Notes: generated from the sequence alone by a model not told the origin. A DNA stretch of 7,447 nucleotides from Pseudomonadota bacterium (GCA_021798395.1 JAJZHS010000117.1:1-7447); one strand, 5' to 3'. Positions 1 through 5,988 are shown, numbered from the stretch's first letter. Made by a program: numbers and translations.

Positions 1-756
1 TGTCGCCGATGAAGTGCGCAACCTGGCGCGGCGGGTGCAAAGCGCCACCGGCGAGGTCGAGGACGGCACGCGGGCGATCCACGACTGCGCCAGCACCATC
101 GAGCGCACCAGCGATGCCGCCGGGCGCGAGGTGCAGGTGGTCGAATCGGTCACCGCGTCGCTGCGCCGGCAGATGCGCGGCATGCAGGCGACCACCGCGC
201 GGCTGCTGCTCGAGGGCGCGCAGGAGGACCATCGCGCGTTCGTCGCGCAGGTGCTGACCGACGCGGCCAGGGACGATGGCGCGGTCGACGTGGATACGCT
301 GCCGGACCACCACGGCTGCCGTTTCGGCAAGTGGTACGACAACGAGGGACAGGCCAGCTACGGCGGACTTGGCGCGTTCCGTGCCGTGGATCCGGCGCAC
401 GCCGCGGTGCACCGCATCGCGCGCGCCGTGCTGCAGGCCAGCCGGGACCGCCACGAGGATCAGGTGCACAAGCTCGGTGCCGAGCTGCTCGACGCGCAGA
501 GCGACGTTCTGCTCAGGCTCCAGCAGCTGGCGCGCGCGGTCGGCGAACGCGACGGCACCGCCGCGGCGGACATGCGCGCCGCTTGAGCGGATCGGCCCCG
601 GTGTGCGCAGACCGCCGCCGTGCACCTGCGGTTATGCGTAGACTCGGGTCTCGGGGGCGCAAGCCGCGTCCCGGCCTTCGCGCAGGAGCACGATCGACGC
701 CATGGAGCCGGCCTGGCGCTTTTTCCGTTCCACGCACGGCGTGCTGCTGCCGCTGT
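1..756 (+). repeat. Direct repeat, left copy (chemoreceptor 3' end + spacer + start of next gene)
   Basis: Bases 1-756 match 6669-7428 in the same orientation. The offset is 6668 through the coding part (stop codon at 586 against 7254) and 6672 at the following ATG (702 against 7374), so only about 4 bases of net indel lie in the spacer. Similarity includes the receptor 3' end, a spacer block around TGCGTAGACT, the stretch CGATCGACGCCATGGAG and about 18 codons of the next gene. It stops at 756/7428, where the left copy runs into tnpB-like sequence. The match therefore covers more than a shared protein domain and indicates a segmental duplication of the locus. Confidence 0.88.
2..586 (+). CDS. 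Methyl-accepting chemotaxis protein, C-terminal part with CZB domain (5' truncated by window edge)
   Basis: The frame is open from base 2 and the N-terminus lies outside the window. It begins in the conserved cytoplasmic signalling hairpin (VADEVRNLARR), the region where chemoreceptors contact CheA and CheW. A chemoreceptor zinc-binding (CZB) domain follows. Its expected ligands are visible: His at 230-232 (EDHRAF), Cys at 317-319 in HGCRFGKWY, and the HAAVH pair with His codons at 398-400 and 410-412. By family knowledge, CZB domains bind zinc through a 3His/1Cys core and can respond to zinc or to oxidants acting on the Cys. The segment aligns without a gap to the C-terminal 194 residues of the receptor at 5989-7254, about four-fifths identical by eye, so the two are paralogues from a local duplication. 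All ligands are kept, so it is probably functional if its 5' part is intact. Its ligand or stimulus is unknown. Confidence 0.93.
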   Translation, partial: VADEVRNLARRVQSATGEVEDGTRAIHDCASTIERTSDAAGREVQVVESVTASLRRQMRGMQATTARLLLEGAQEDHRAFVAQVLTDAARDDGAVDVDTLPDHHGCRFGKWYDNEGQASYGGLGAFRAVDPAHAAVHRIARAVLQASRDRHEDQVHKLGAELLDAQSDVLLRLQQLARAVGERDGTAAADMRAA

Positions 757-953
757 CGGTACGCGAATGGACATGCCCGGCCTGTGGCGCGGCGCACGAC
801 CGCGACCACGACGCCGCTGTGAACCTGAAGAATCTGGCCGCAAGTTCTGCGGTTTCAGCCTGTGGAGAGGAAGGCTCCGGCGCGCGCCGCAAGGCTCGCG
901 TGAAACCGGCCTCGGCGAAGCAGGAAGTCAGCTTCGATCATGTTTGCGCATGA
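702..953 (+). pseudogene. tnpB: Chimeric ORF: start of a neighbouring gene fused to a TnpB C-terminal remnant
   Basis: The 83-codon frame has two origins. Codons 1-18 (MEPAWRFFRSTHGVLL) match the start of the gene at 7374. From about 755 it reads SVREWTCPACGAAHDRD followed by HDAAVNLKNL, the C-terminal end of IS200/IS605-family TnpB (OrfB): the second CxxC knuckle of the zinc ribbon, then the RuvC-III motif, usually DRDxNAAxNI, whose Asp is a catalytic residue. The Arg/Lys-rich tail ending in FDHVCA is also typical of such proteins. The rest of TnpB (helix-turn-helix/wedge region, RuvC-I and RuvC-II, first CxxC) is missing and no tnpA is present, so it cannot be an active nuclease. I read it as a deletion or recombination scar. 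The fusion frame could be translated from the neighbour's start, but a function is unlikely. Confidence 0.8.
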
Positions 954-957
954 TCGA
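934..957 (+). repeat. Perfect 9-bp inverted repeat overlapping the tnpB stop, likely IS right-end hairpin
   Basis: TCGATCATG (934-942) and CATGATCGA (949-957) are exact reverse complements separated by a 6-base loop (TTTGCG). The tnpB-like stop codon TGA at 951-953 sits in the 3' arm. IS200/IS605 elements carry subterminal hairpins at their ends that TnpA recognises, and the TnpB guide (omega) RNA is made from the tnpB 3' end plus the right end, so this position fits either role. No T-tract follows, which argues against an intrinsic terminator. A TCAA tetranucleotide at 982-985 could be the right-end cleavage site, since some family members use TCAA, but this is conjecture. Confidence 0.6.
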
Positions 958-1365
958 GCAAGTCTGACGGAACGGTGTTGGTCAATCCCAGGCCCAACCG
1001 CGACGCGGCCGCGCCGAGCATGCTGTAGGGTCCGAAGCTGATCGCCAGCACCAGCCCGGCGAACGGCGTGCCGAGCAGCGCCAGCGCGGCCAGTCCTCCT
1101 CGTTCGGGGTCGGGCAACGGCCGGATCGGTTCAATTGTATCGATGGAAATATAACGCGGCGCCGGCCATCGCTTGCCGCCGATGGCGCACACGCGGGACT
1201 CGCGCCGCGCTGCCGGGCCCGTGCGGCGCGCGTAATGCGCCGGGCCGCATACTCGAACCACGTACCGGCAAAGGGCTGGTCGGCTGCCGGCGTTGGTCGG
1301 CGATACGGCTCATCACGCACTGACGAGGGCTTGCGCCCGGAGTCGCGTGGCTGAAATTCATGCGG
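958..1365. other. Non-coding stretch between transposon scar and operon promoter
   Basis: I see no convincing gene here. Read on the minus strand, about 966-1110 encodes a hydrophobic, Gly/Ala/Leu-rich peptide (for example LLGTPFAGLVLAISFGPY) that could be a remnant of a membrane protein broken by the transposon insertion, but I cannot assign it to a family. A short AT-richer island (1129-1155, around TTCAATTGTATCG and AAATATAAC) stands out from the GC-rich surroundings without a well-spaced promoter. A GC-rich imperfect inverted repeat lies near 1220-1250 and has no T-tract after it. Confidence 0.5.
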
Positions 1366-1392
1366 GGAACTTGGTAAGCATACCGTCTCTAA
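1366..1392 (+). promoter_or_regulatory. Sigma-E (ECF)-type promoter for the exported-protein operon
   Basis: GGAACTT at 1366-1372 and TCTAA at 1388-1392 are separated by 15 bases. This closely matches the RpoE/ECF promoter pattern known in Gammaproteobacteria (GGAACTT, 15-17 bases, TCTGA or TCTAA). Transcription would begin near 1397-1400, leaving a 5' leader of about 45 bases before the ATG at 1443. No better sigma-70 promoter is visible just upstream. If correct, the operon belongs to an envelope-stress or other ECF regulon, which suits genes for exported proteins. The match was found by eye, and one promoter-like match in a window this size could be chance, though its position directly upstream of the first gene supports it. 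Confidence 0.6.
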
Positions 1393-1432
1393 GTCGTGAC
1401 ATGCGGTATTTGCGCCGCATCTTTACTAAACC

Positions 1433-1436
1433 GGAG
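1433..1436 (+). promoter_or_regulatory. Ribosome binding site that selects the ATG at 1443
   Basis: GGAG ends 6 bases before the ATG at 1443. An in-frame ATG at 1437 directly abuts the GGAG and is too close to use it. The frame extends upstream to a GTG at 1293, but that extension covers the promoter and encodes no signal peptide at its start. Confidence 0.7.
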
Positions 1437-1442
1437 ATGGTC

Positions 1443-3722
1443 ATGGAAAACAAACCGACTCGGCACCCCAACCGCCGCGTGATTGCCGCCTGCGTCATGC
1501 TGGCGCTGGCTGGAGGCGTCGTCGGCGACGCCGCTGCCGAGGGCGGCAGCGTTGCAGGCGGCAAGGCAGGCGCTTTGGCTGACAAGCCGGTCGATGCGCG
1601 CAACGGCCCCCGCGAATCGGTATTCGATCGTTTGTCGAAGCCGCGCGCGCCGAAGCCGCGCGCGCGCAATCCCGCCGCAGCTGCAGGCGCAAAGGTCGCG
1701 CCGGGCAAGGTCGCGCCGAAGAAAGTCGGTGTGCGCGCTGAATCCAGCAAAGAGTTCTTCGATCGTTTGTCGAAGCCGCGCGCGCGCAATCCCGCCGCAG
1801 CTGCAGGCGCCGAGGTCGCGCCGGGCAAGGTGGCGCCGAAGAAGGTCGGTGCGCGCGCCGAATCCCGCCAAGAGCGTGACCGTCGCATGTGGCTGTCGCG
1901 CGAGCGCCCTCACGGCGCAGCTGCGCGCGCCGGGGGGCCGGGCAGGTCGTTGGCGTCGCCGATCCTGCCGCGCGCCAAGCCGTCAGGCGCGGCGCCCGGC
2001 GGCGCCAGCCTGAGTGCGCGCGACACGCGCGAAACGCTGAACCTCGACGGGAATCCGCCGTCGCCACGCTCCGCAGCCAACCTCGAGGTACCGCCGCAGG
2101 GCGCGATGCCAGCGCAACCCGGCGAGGCGCAAGCACCCAAGCTCGTCGCACTCAACGGTGTGAAAGCGATGTACCTCCTGCTGAGTGCATTCGCGCCCAG
2201 CGTGGACGCCAACTCAGTGGTCGGGGACAAGCTAGCCGCGCTGAACGGGATGATGACGGCTGCCGACGCCGACTCGAATTGGACGCGTTCCTTGAGCAAG
2301 CTGCTGAATGACTTGAGCGTCGGCGTGGCAGATGTGCGCAACGCTTCGGGCGCTGAGCCTAAGCCGACTGTCCTGGCGATCGAGCGCGCGCTCGCCGCCG
2401 ATTCCGAAAGTCTGCAAGACAATCTGTTCGCTTTCCAACATTCGTTTCCATTCGCCAGCCTCCCCGAGCCCGATCGTCTGCTGGCGGTCGTGATTCGCGT
2501 TGACGACGGAAACGGACGCAACGGCGGATACCACGTCTTCATCCGGAACGACGGGCAGCTGGTGCCCGTCGGTCGAGTCGGCGCAAGGTCGCCCGAAGAG
2601 TGGGTCGTCAGCGGTGGAAACCCGGACATTTATGTGCCGGCTGCGGGTGAACCGAGCGTGGACCTCGCCGGCCTCCGGGTCTCCTACGCGCTGTACGCGC
2701 CGCGTGCCGCGGCGCGCGGGGCGCAGCCCTTCGATGCGCAATCGACGCAGCATGTCGGCACGGTTGGCCAGACCGGCGCGGGGCAGTTCGGCGCGCCGGG
2801 CACATCGCGCGACGCCGACCGACGGGCTGGCGCAGGCGTTGCCGAAGCGTCATCGGACGCGCAACGGACGCAGGACCTCGTGAACTTTTTTCAGGCATTG
2901 GGGGCGCCCGACGACAGCGCGCCGGACGGCTGGGAGGACCACCCCGAGGGTGCTCGATTCAACGGTCCGCAAGCTGTGTATCTGCTGATGACGGCTTACG
3001 CCGACAGCGGCGCATTCGCTGACGACGGTATCGACGAGGCCGGAAACCAGGTGATCGAGCTCATGCGGCGCGAGCTTGCGCGTCGTACGCCGTGCGCACT
3101 GTCCAAGTGCCTGAACGATGCGAAATTGGAATTCATGGCCGTCGACGCCGATGCGACCGTGGAAGCGCGCAACGCGCAGATCACGCACATGCTGCGCACC
3201 CTTGAAACGGAGCAGGACCAGGACCGGGGCGTCCTGATGCGGATCGACTCGGTGGGTGATGTCCGCGACCTCCCTGATATCGAACACCTGCAGGCCGTGG
3301 TGCTCCGCGCGGATGGCTTGGGAGCGGACCAATACCGCTACCGGGTGTTCGTGCGCCGCGACGGGCAACTCAGACTCGTCACGAAAGTCGGCGGCTTCCC
3401 GCAGGACTGGCAGCATCGAGACGCGCTGCAGCTGGCGCACGCCTTCGTGGGCGCTGGCTATGCCCGCGGCGAGATCGCCTACGCGCTGTACGCGCTCCCC
3501 GACGCGTCGACCGACGCCCGGCACCAGGGGCGCGCAGCTTCGTCGCTGCCGGCCGGGGCGGACAAGCAGCGGCCGCACATCCAGGCGCTCTATCCGGAGT
3601 ACGAGGAGGCGGCCCGGACATTGACGCAAGCCAGCAAACGCCTTCCGCTGGACGCAATTCCCGAGGCGTCCGATAAGTCGTCGCAAATGGAGTTTGACGA
3701 GCCGCACAGGCCGGCGAAGTGA
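1443..3722 (+). CDS. Exported protein with N-terminal basic repeats and two copies of an unrecognised domain
   Basis: I do not recognise this 759-aa protein. Residues 1-31 look like a Sec signal peptide: a basic n-region (NRR), a hydrophobic core (VIAACVMLALAGGVVG) and likely cleavage after DAAA. Residues 61-145 hold two direct repeats rich in Ala, Pro, Lys and Arg (FDRLSKPRA...APGKVAPKKVG), with a decayed third unit to about 175. Two related domains follow. D1 (about 237-422) starts LNGVKAMYLLL and ends YALYAP. D2 (about 506-690) starts FNGPQAVYLLM and ends YALYAL. They share LSKxLND in the helical first half, then LLAVVIR / LQAVVLR, YHVFIRNDGQL / YRVFVRRDGQL and the YALYA strand. D1 and D2 are joined by a Gly/Ala/Gln-rich linker. 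No catalytic triad or metal motif is conserved between copies, so a binding or structural role is more likely than an enzyme, by inference only. It is the first gene of the operon, behind the sigma-E-like promoter, and ends 16 bases before the next gene. Confidence 0.82.
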   Translation: MENKPTRHPNRRVIAACVMLALAGGVVGDAAAEGGSVAGGKAGALADKPVDARNGPRESVFDRLSKPRAPKPRARNPAAAAGAKVAPGKVAPKKVGVRAESSKEFFDRLSKPRARNPAAAAGAEVAPGKVAPKKVGARAESRQERDRRMWLSRERPHGAAARAGGPGRSLASPILPRAKPSGAAPGGASLSARDTRETLNLDGNPPSPRSAANLEVPPQGAMPAQPGEAQAPKLVALNGVKAMYLLLSAFAPSVDANSVVGDKLAALNGMMTAADADSNWTRSLSKLLNDLSVGVADVRNASGAEPKPTVLAIERALAADSESLQDNLFAFQHSFPFASLPEPDRLLAVVIRVDDGNGRNGGYHVFIRNDGQLVPVGRVGARSPEEWVVSGGNPDIYVPAAGEPSVDLAGLRVSYALYAPRAAARGAQPFDAQSTQHVGTVGQTGAGQFGAPGTSRDADRRAGAGVAEASSDAQRTQDLVNFFQALGAPDDSAPDGWEDHPEGARFNGPQAVYLLMTAYADSGAFADDGIDEAGNQVIELMRRELARRTPCALSKCLNDAKLEFMAVDADATVEARNAQITHMLRTLETEQDQDRGVLMRIDSVGDVRDLPDIEHLQAVVLRADGLGADQYRYRVFVRRDGQLRLVTKVGGFPQDWQHRDALQLAHAFVGAGYARGEIAYALYALPDASTDARHQGRAASSLPAGADKQRPHIQALYPEYEEAARTLTQASKRLPLDAIPEASDKSSQMEFDEPHRPAK
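1623..1877 (+). repeat. In-frame tandem repeat, 135-nt and 120-nt units, plus a decayed third unit
   Basis: Unit 1 (1623-1757, 45 codons) and unit 2 (1758-1877, 40 codons) both begin TTCGATCGTTTGTCGAAGCC and are nearly identical in DNA. Unit 1 has 15 extra bases that duplicate the Lys-Pro-Arg-Ala stretch. A degraded third unit can be followed to about 1970 through shared blocks such as GGCGCAGCTGC and GGGCCGGGCAGGT. The protein unit is FDRLSKPRARNPAAAAGA, then VAPGKVAPKKVG and RAES. Conservation at DNA level points to recent duplication by slippage or unequal exchange. Confidence 0.9.
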
Positions 3723-3725
3723 ACT

Positions 3726-3730
3726 GGAGG
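3726..3730 (+). promoter_or_regulatory. Strong ribosome binding site for the second operon gene
   Basis: GGAGG ends 8 bases before the ATG at 3739. A nearer ATG at 3731 opens a frame that stops after three codons, so 3739 is the start. The site lies in the 16-base gap after the preceding stop codon, as expected for a co-transcribed gene. Confidence 0.8.
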
Positions 3731-3738
3731 ATGGAACC

Positions 3739-4950
3739 ATGAACAAAACCACGATCACGACGACCTGCCGGCGCGCGCTGGCCGCCGGTCTGGCGCTGAC
3801 CGCGCTGGGCGGACTCGTGTCCGCGGCATGCGCGCAAGACCCGGGCGGCCTGGTGCCGCGCGCCGAGGGACGGTTCACCGCAGGCTCAGGCGCGACGGGG
3901 ATGCTGCCGCAGCAGCAGCAACAGCCTGAGTCGGGCATGGAGCCGTCGCGGTCGATCGATCCGGCGCAGGCCGACGACCTGCCCCGATTCGACGACGACG
4001 CCGTCGGCGTGCACGCCGGCGTGTATGGCATGTCGGGCAATGCGGCCGCGTTGGTGGTGCTGGGGCGGATGATCAGCAGCGGGATGATCCACGACAGCGG
4101 CGAAGCCGAAGCGGCGGTCGGAGCGCTGCGAAGCCGATTGTTCGAGGGCGATCCATCACCCTCGCTCGGCGAGGCCTGGAGTTCCATCGGCGGGCTGCTC
4201 GCTGTGCACGTGGCGGATCCGTTCGACATCGAGGAAGACCTGGCGCTGTTTCACGATCGCGTGAGGCAGGCGCGGGAGCGGGCGGTCCGCAGCGGCGAAG
4301 TGGCCGGCCAGCAAATTGTGCCCTATGAATTCGAGCACGATGTGTGCCTTCGTTTTCTGCCGGACAGGTATCGGCTGGCGATTGTCGTTGCCCGCGACGG
4401 CGAAACGGCGGGCCGGCAGCGCTACATGGTGCTGATCATCAAGCCCCACGAAGGCGGGCGTGACCTGTTCGCCTGGGGCAGCGACAGCCTGGAGATCGAC
4501 CCTGACAACGGCACGCTCGTGCCGGTATTCCACGAATACGAATGGGCGGCGATCAGGCCCGATTTCGACCGGATCTGGTGCAGGATCGCGTTGGCCGTGT
4601 ACGCACCGCAATCGACCGCGATCGAGGCGCCGGACGCGGCGGCGGAGCGGTTTCGGCAGCAACTGAACGAGCAGCAGCAGATCAGGCAGCATGCCCAGCA
4701 CCGGCACGAAGAGAGCGTGCAACAGCCGCGCGCCCACAGGCCCGAAGATGATGCCACGAGGGCGTTTTTCGAACGCTTGCGAGCAAGCCGCGCGCGCGGT
4801 GCGCAGCCGCGCCAGGAACGCCAGGACGAGGCGCAGGGCGCGCGTCGGCCGCAGGAACAGCAGATGCAGCAGCAGCGCGACGCGGGGCCGACCGCGCGTC
4901 GGCCCGACGGACAGGCCTGGCTGCAGCAGCAGCGCCAGCGGCTGCTGTAG
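3739..4950 (+). CDS. Exported protein with one copy of the unrecognised domain and a Gln/Arg-rich tail, possibly truncated by an in-frame TAG
   Basis: This 403-aa protein is unrecognised as a family. The N-terminus is a clear signal peptide (basic start, core LAAGLALTALGGLVSA, likely cleavage after ACA before QDPGG). Residues 95-293 form one domain related to D1 and D2 of the preceding gene: LFAFQHSFPF...DRLLAVVIR in D1 aligns with IVPYEFEHDV...YRLAIVVAR here, followed by RYMVLII and a terminal strand ALAVYAPQ matching YALYAP. Residues 300-403 are a low-complexity Gln/Arg/Ala tail, probably helical, containing FFERLRASRARG (343-354), which resembles the FFDRLSKPRARN repeat of the first gene. 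The TAG stop at 4948-4950 lies inside the Gln-rich run. The same frame continues for 24 more Gln-rich codons to a TGA at 5023, so the stop may be a recent CAG-to-TAG change. It sits 16 bases after the first gene, in the same operon. Confidence 0.8.
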   Translation: MNKTTITTTCRRALAAGLALTALGGLVSAACAQDPGGLVPRAEGRFTAGSGATGMLPQQQQQPESGMEPSRSIDPAQADDLPRFDDDAVGVHAGVYGMSGNAAALVVLGRMISSGMIHDSGEAEAAVGALRSRLFEGDPSPSLGEAWSSIGGLLAVHVADPFDIEEDLALFHDRVRQARERAVRSGEVAGQQIVPYEFEHDVCLRFLPDRYRLAIVVARDGETAGRQRYMVLIIKPHEGGRDLFAWGSDSLEIDPDNGTLVPVFHEYEWAAIRPDFDRIWCRIALAVYAPQSTAIEAPDAAAERFRQQLNEQQQIRQHAQHRHEESVQQPRAHRPEDDATRAFFERLRASRARGAQPRQERQDEAQGARRPQEQQMQQQRDAGPTARRPDGQAWLQQQRQRLL

Positions 4951-4956
4951 CAGCCA
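4918..4956 (+). repeat. Inverted repeats around the TAG stop
   Basis: GGCTGCT (4940-4946) and AGCAGCC (4949-4955) are complementary around two bases. TGGCTGC (4918-4924) can alternatively pair with GCAGCCA (4950-4956). The CAG/CTG-rich composition makes such pairing easy, so it may only reflect the Gln codons. There is no T-tract, so I do not call a terminator. Such a structure could promote slippage or mutation at this site. Confidence 0.35.
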
Positions 4957-5025
4957 CCTCAGCAACAACAGGCCACGCAAGGCGGACAGGCCGGTGCGCA
5001 CGACGCGGACGAGCGGCCAGAGTGA
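4951..5025 (+). other. In-frame Gln-rich continuation of the second gene to a TGA that overlaps the next start
   Basis: Past the TAG at 4948, the same frame reads QPPQQQQATQGGQAG, then AHDADERPE and a TGA at 5023-5025: 24 codons with the same Gln/Gly/Ala bias as the upstream tail. That TGA overlaps a GTG at 5022 in the arrangement GTGA, a classic translational coupling junction. The simplest reading is that the ancestral second gene encoded 428 residues and ended here, overlapping the third gene. Confidence 0.6.
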
Positions 5026-5791
5026 ACGTCGGTGCTGGTGTCGCAGCGGTGGCCCGGGCGGCCGACGACGGCGCAGTCGGCGCCAACCCGCAGCGGCAGC
5101 AGCACAACCGTGATCGCGCAGCGGTCAATGGCGACCGGTCCGGGATCGGGCTGTATGACGGCCGCTACAGCAAAAGTCAGTTCGACGAACTGGAGCAGAA
5201 ATACCGCGAAAAGAACCGGAAGTGGCTGAAGATCAAGGAGAAGCAAGAAGCGGCACGCAATCAACAGGAGTTGAAGCGATTCGGCAACGAAAAGAAGTGG
5301 CAACCGGTTCGTCAAGACCGAGGCGGCGACGTCGGGAACCCACCGGCGTATGGGCCGCGCGCGCAGGCGCCTGCGGTGCCGGCAAACCCCAGGCCGGCGC
5401 TCGGACAGCCCCGGTGGAATGGCGGGGCGGGCGCGCAGCAAGCCAGGCCGGTCGAGGGCAGCGCACTTGAAAAGAGGCGCGCGTACGACCAGACGCGGCG
5501 TGACGCATTGCGCGTCCAACAGCAGCGAGAGGAAATGGGATACATCGGAGCCGCTGGGGGCGCGCAATCCGCCGAACGCCTGCGCAGAACGGCCAATCGC
5601 GGTATGCCGCGTTTATCCCTCAAGCAGCCGATGGCGACGGCAATCCCGCAATCACGACCATCAAAAGCCTGCGCGTGGCAGCGAACGGCGACGTCGAAAA
5701 GGTCGAAACCACGTACCCAGGCGCCGATCTCGCCGCGGCCGGTCTTGGCGAAGATCCCGAGATCGTGTTCGTCTGGTACGCGCTGTCCTGA
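5022..5791 (+). pseudogene. Third operon gene, frameshifted: coiled coil plus C-terminal half of the unrecognised domain
   Basis: A GTG at 5022 (within GTGA, with GGACGAG 8 bases upstream) opens a frame with a polar Gln/Arg N-terminus, a charged likely coiled coil at residues 49-95 (YSKSQFDELEQKYREKNRKW onward), a Pro/Ala/Gly linker, and a second charged helix (EKRRAYDQTRRDALRVQQQRE). That frame runs on to 5921, but after about 5586 it becomes Arg/Ser/Pro-rich with poor third-position GC. The -1 frame from 5588 to the TGA at 5789-5791 instead has good codon bias and reads NGQSRYAAFIPQ... DGDGNPAITT... EIVFVWYALS, matching the YxVFI and YALYA strands that end the domain in the two upstream genes. 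I infer a one-base loss between about 5556 (GGGGG run) and 5588, or, less likely, programmed -1 frameshifting. The gene has no signal peptide and lacks the domain's N-terminal half, including the LAVVxR strand, so it appears broken beyond the frameshift. Confidence 0.65.
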
Positions 5792-5988
5792 TCGACCACC
5801 GGATCCGGCCGCCTGGCGCAGGAGGGCCCCCGACGCCATGCCGCCCGCCTGGCGCGTTGCGCGTCGGGTCGGTATCCGCTCAATATGTGTCCAAGTGTGT
5901 CGTATCATGAGAAGCGAATAGTTCGGTTGCCGGTGCGATGGGGAACGGCCCCGACGCGGCGACCGCGGTCCACGCCACCGGAGCGCCG
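5792..5988 (+). promoter_or_regulatory. Intergenic region upstream of the complete chemoreceptor gene
   Basis: This is 197 bases with no gene. An AT-richer patch at about 5879-5925 (CTCAATATGTGTCC through GTATCATGAG) is the only promoter-like area. TATCAT (5903-5908) could be a -10 element, but its -35 is poor, and I find no good FliA (sigma-28) match. GGAG at 5980-5983, 5 bases before the ATG at 5989, is the ribosome binding site. Confidence 0.35.

Noticed and set aside
934..957. Reading the hairpin as an intrinsic terminator
   Set aside because: The stem is only moderately GC-rich and is not followed by a T-run. A transposon-end hairpin fits its place over the tnpB stop better.
1293..1442. 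Upstream extension of the 759-aa protein to a GTG at 1293
   Set aside because: The extension contains the sigma-E-like promoter, has no ribosome binding site, and would bury the signal peptide 50 residues inside the protein.
1623..1877. CRISPR array
   Set aside because: The repeats are long, contiguous and in frame within a coding sequence, without spacers.
3820..3840. Lipoprotein signal in the 403-aa protein (Cys in SAACAQ)
   Set aside because: The lipobox is poor, with Ser rather than Leu/Val/Ile at -3. An ordinary signal peptidase I site after ACA fits better.
2850..4229. Minus-strand open frame of 459 codons across the first two operon genes
   Set aside because: It lies opposite two genes with signal peptides, ribosome binding sites and mutual homology. 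Long antisense frames are expected in GC-rich coding DNA, and its protein shows no recognisable domain.
5592..5921. Nominal C-terminus of the third gene up to 5921
   Set aside because: It is Arg/Ser/Pro-rich with poor codon bias and no similarity to the neighbours, whereas the -1 frame over the same DNA carries the conserved domain end.
5938..5988. Alternative chemoreceptor start at 5938
   Set aside because: It has no Shine-Dalgarno sequence. The in-frame ATG at 5989 has GGAG at a good distance.
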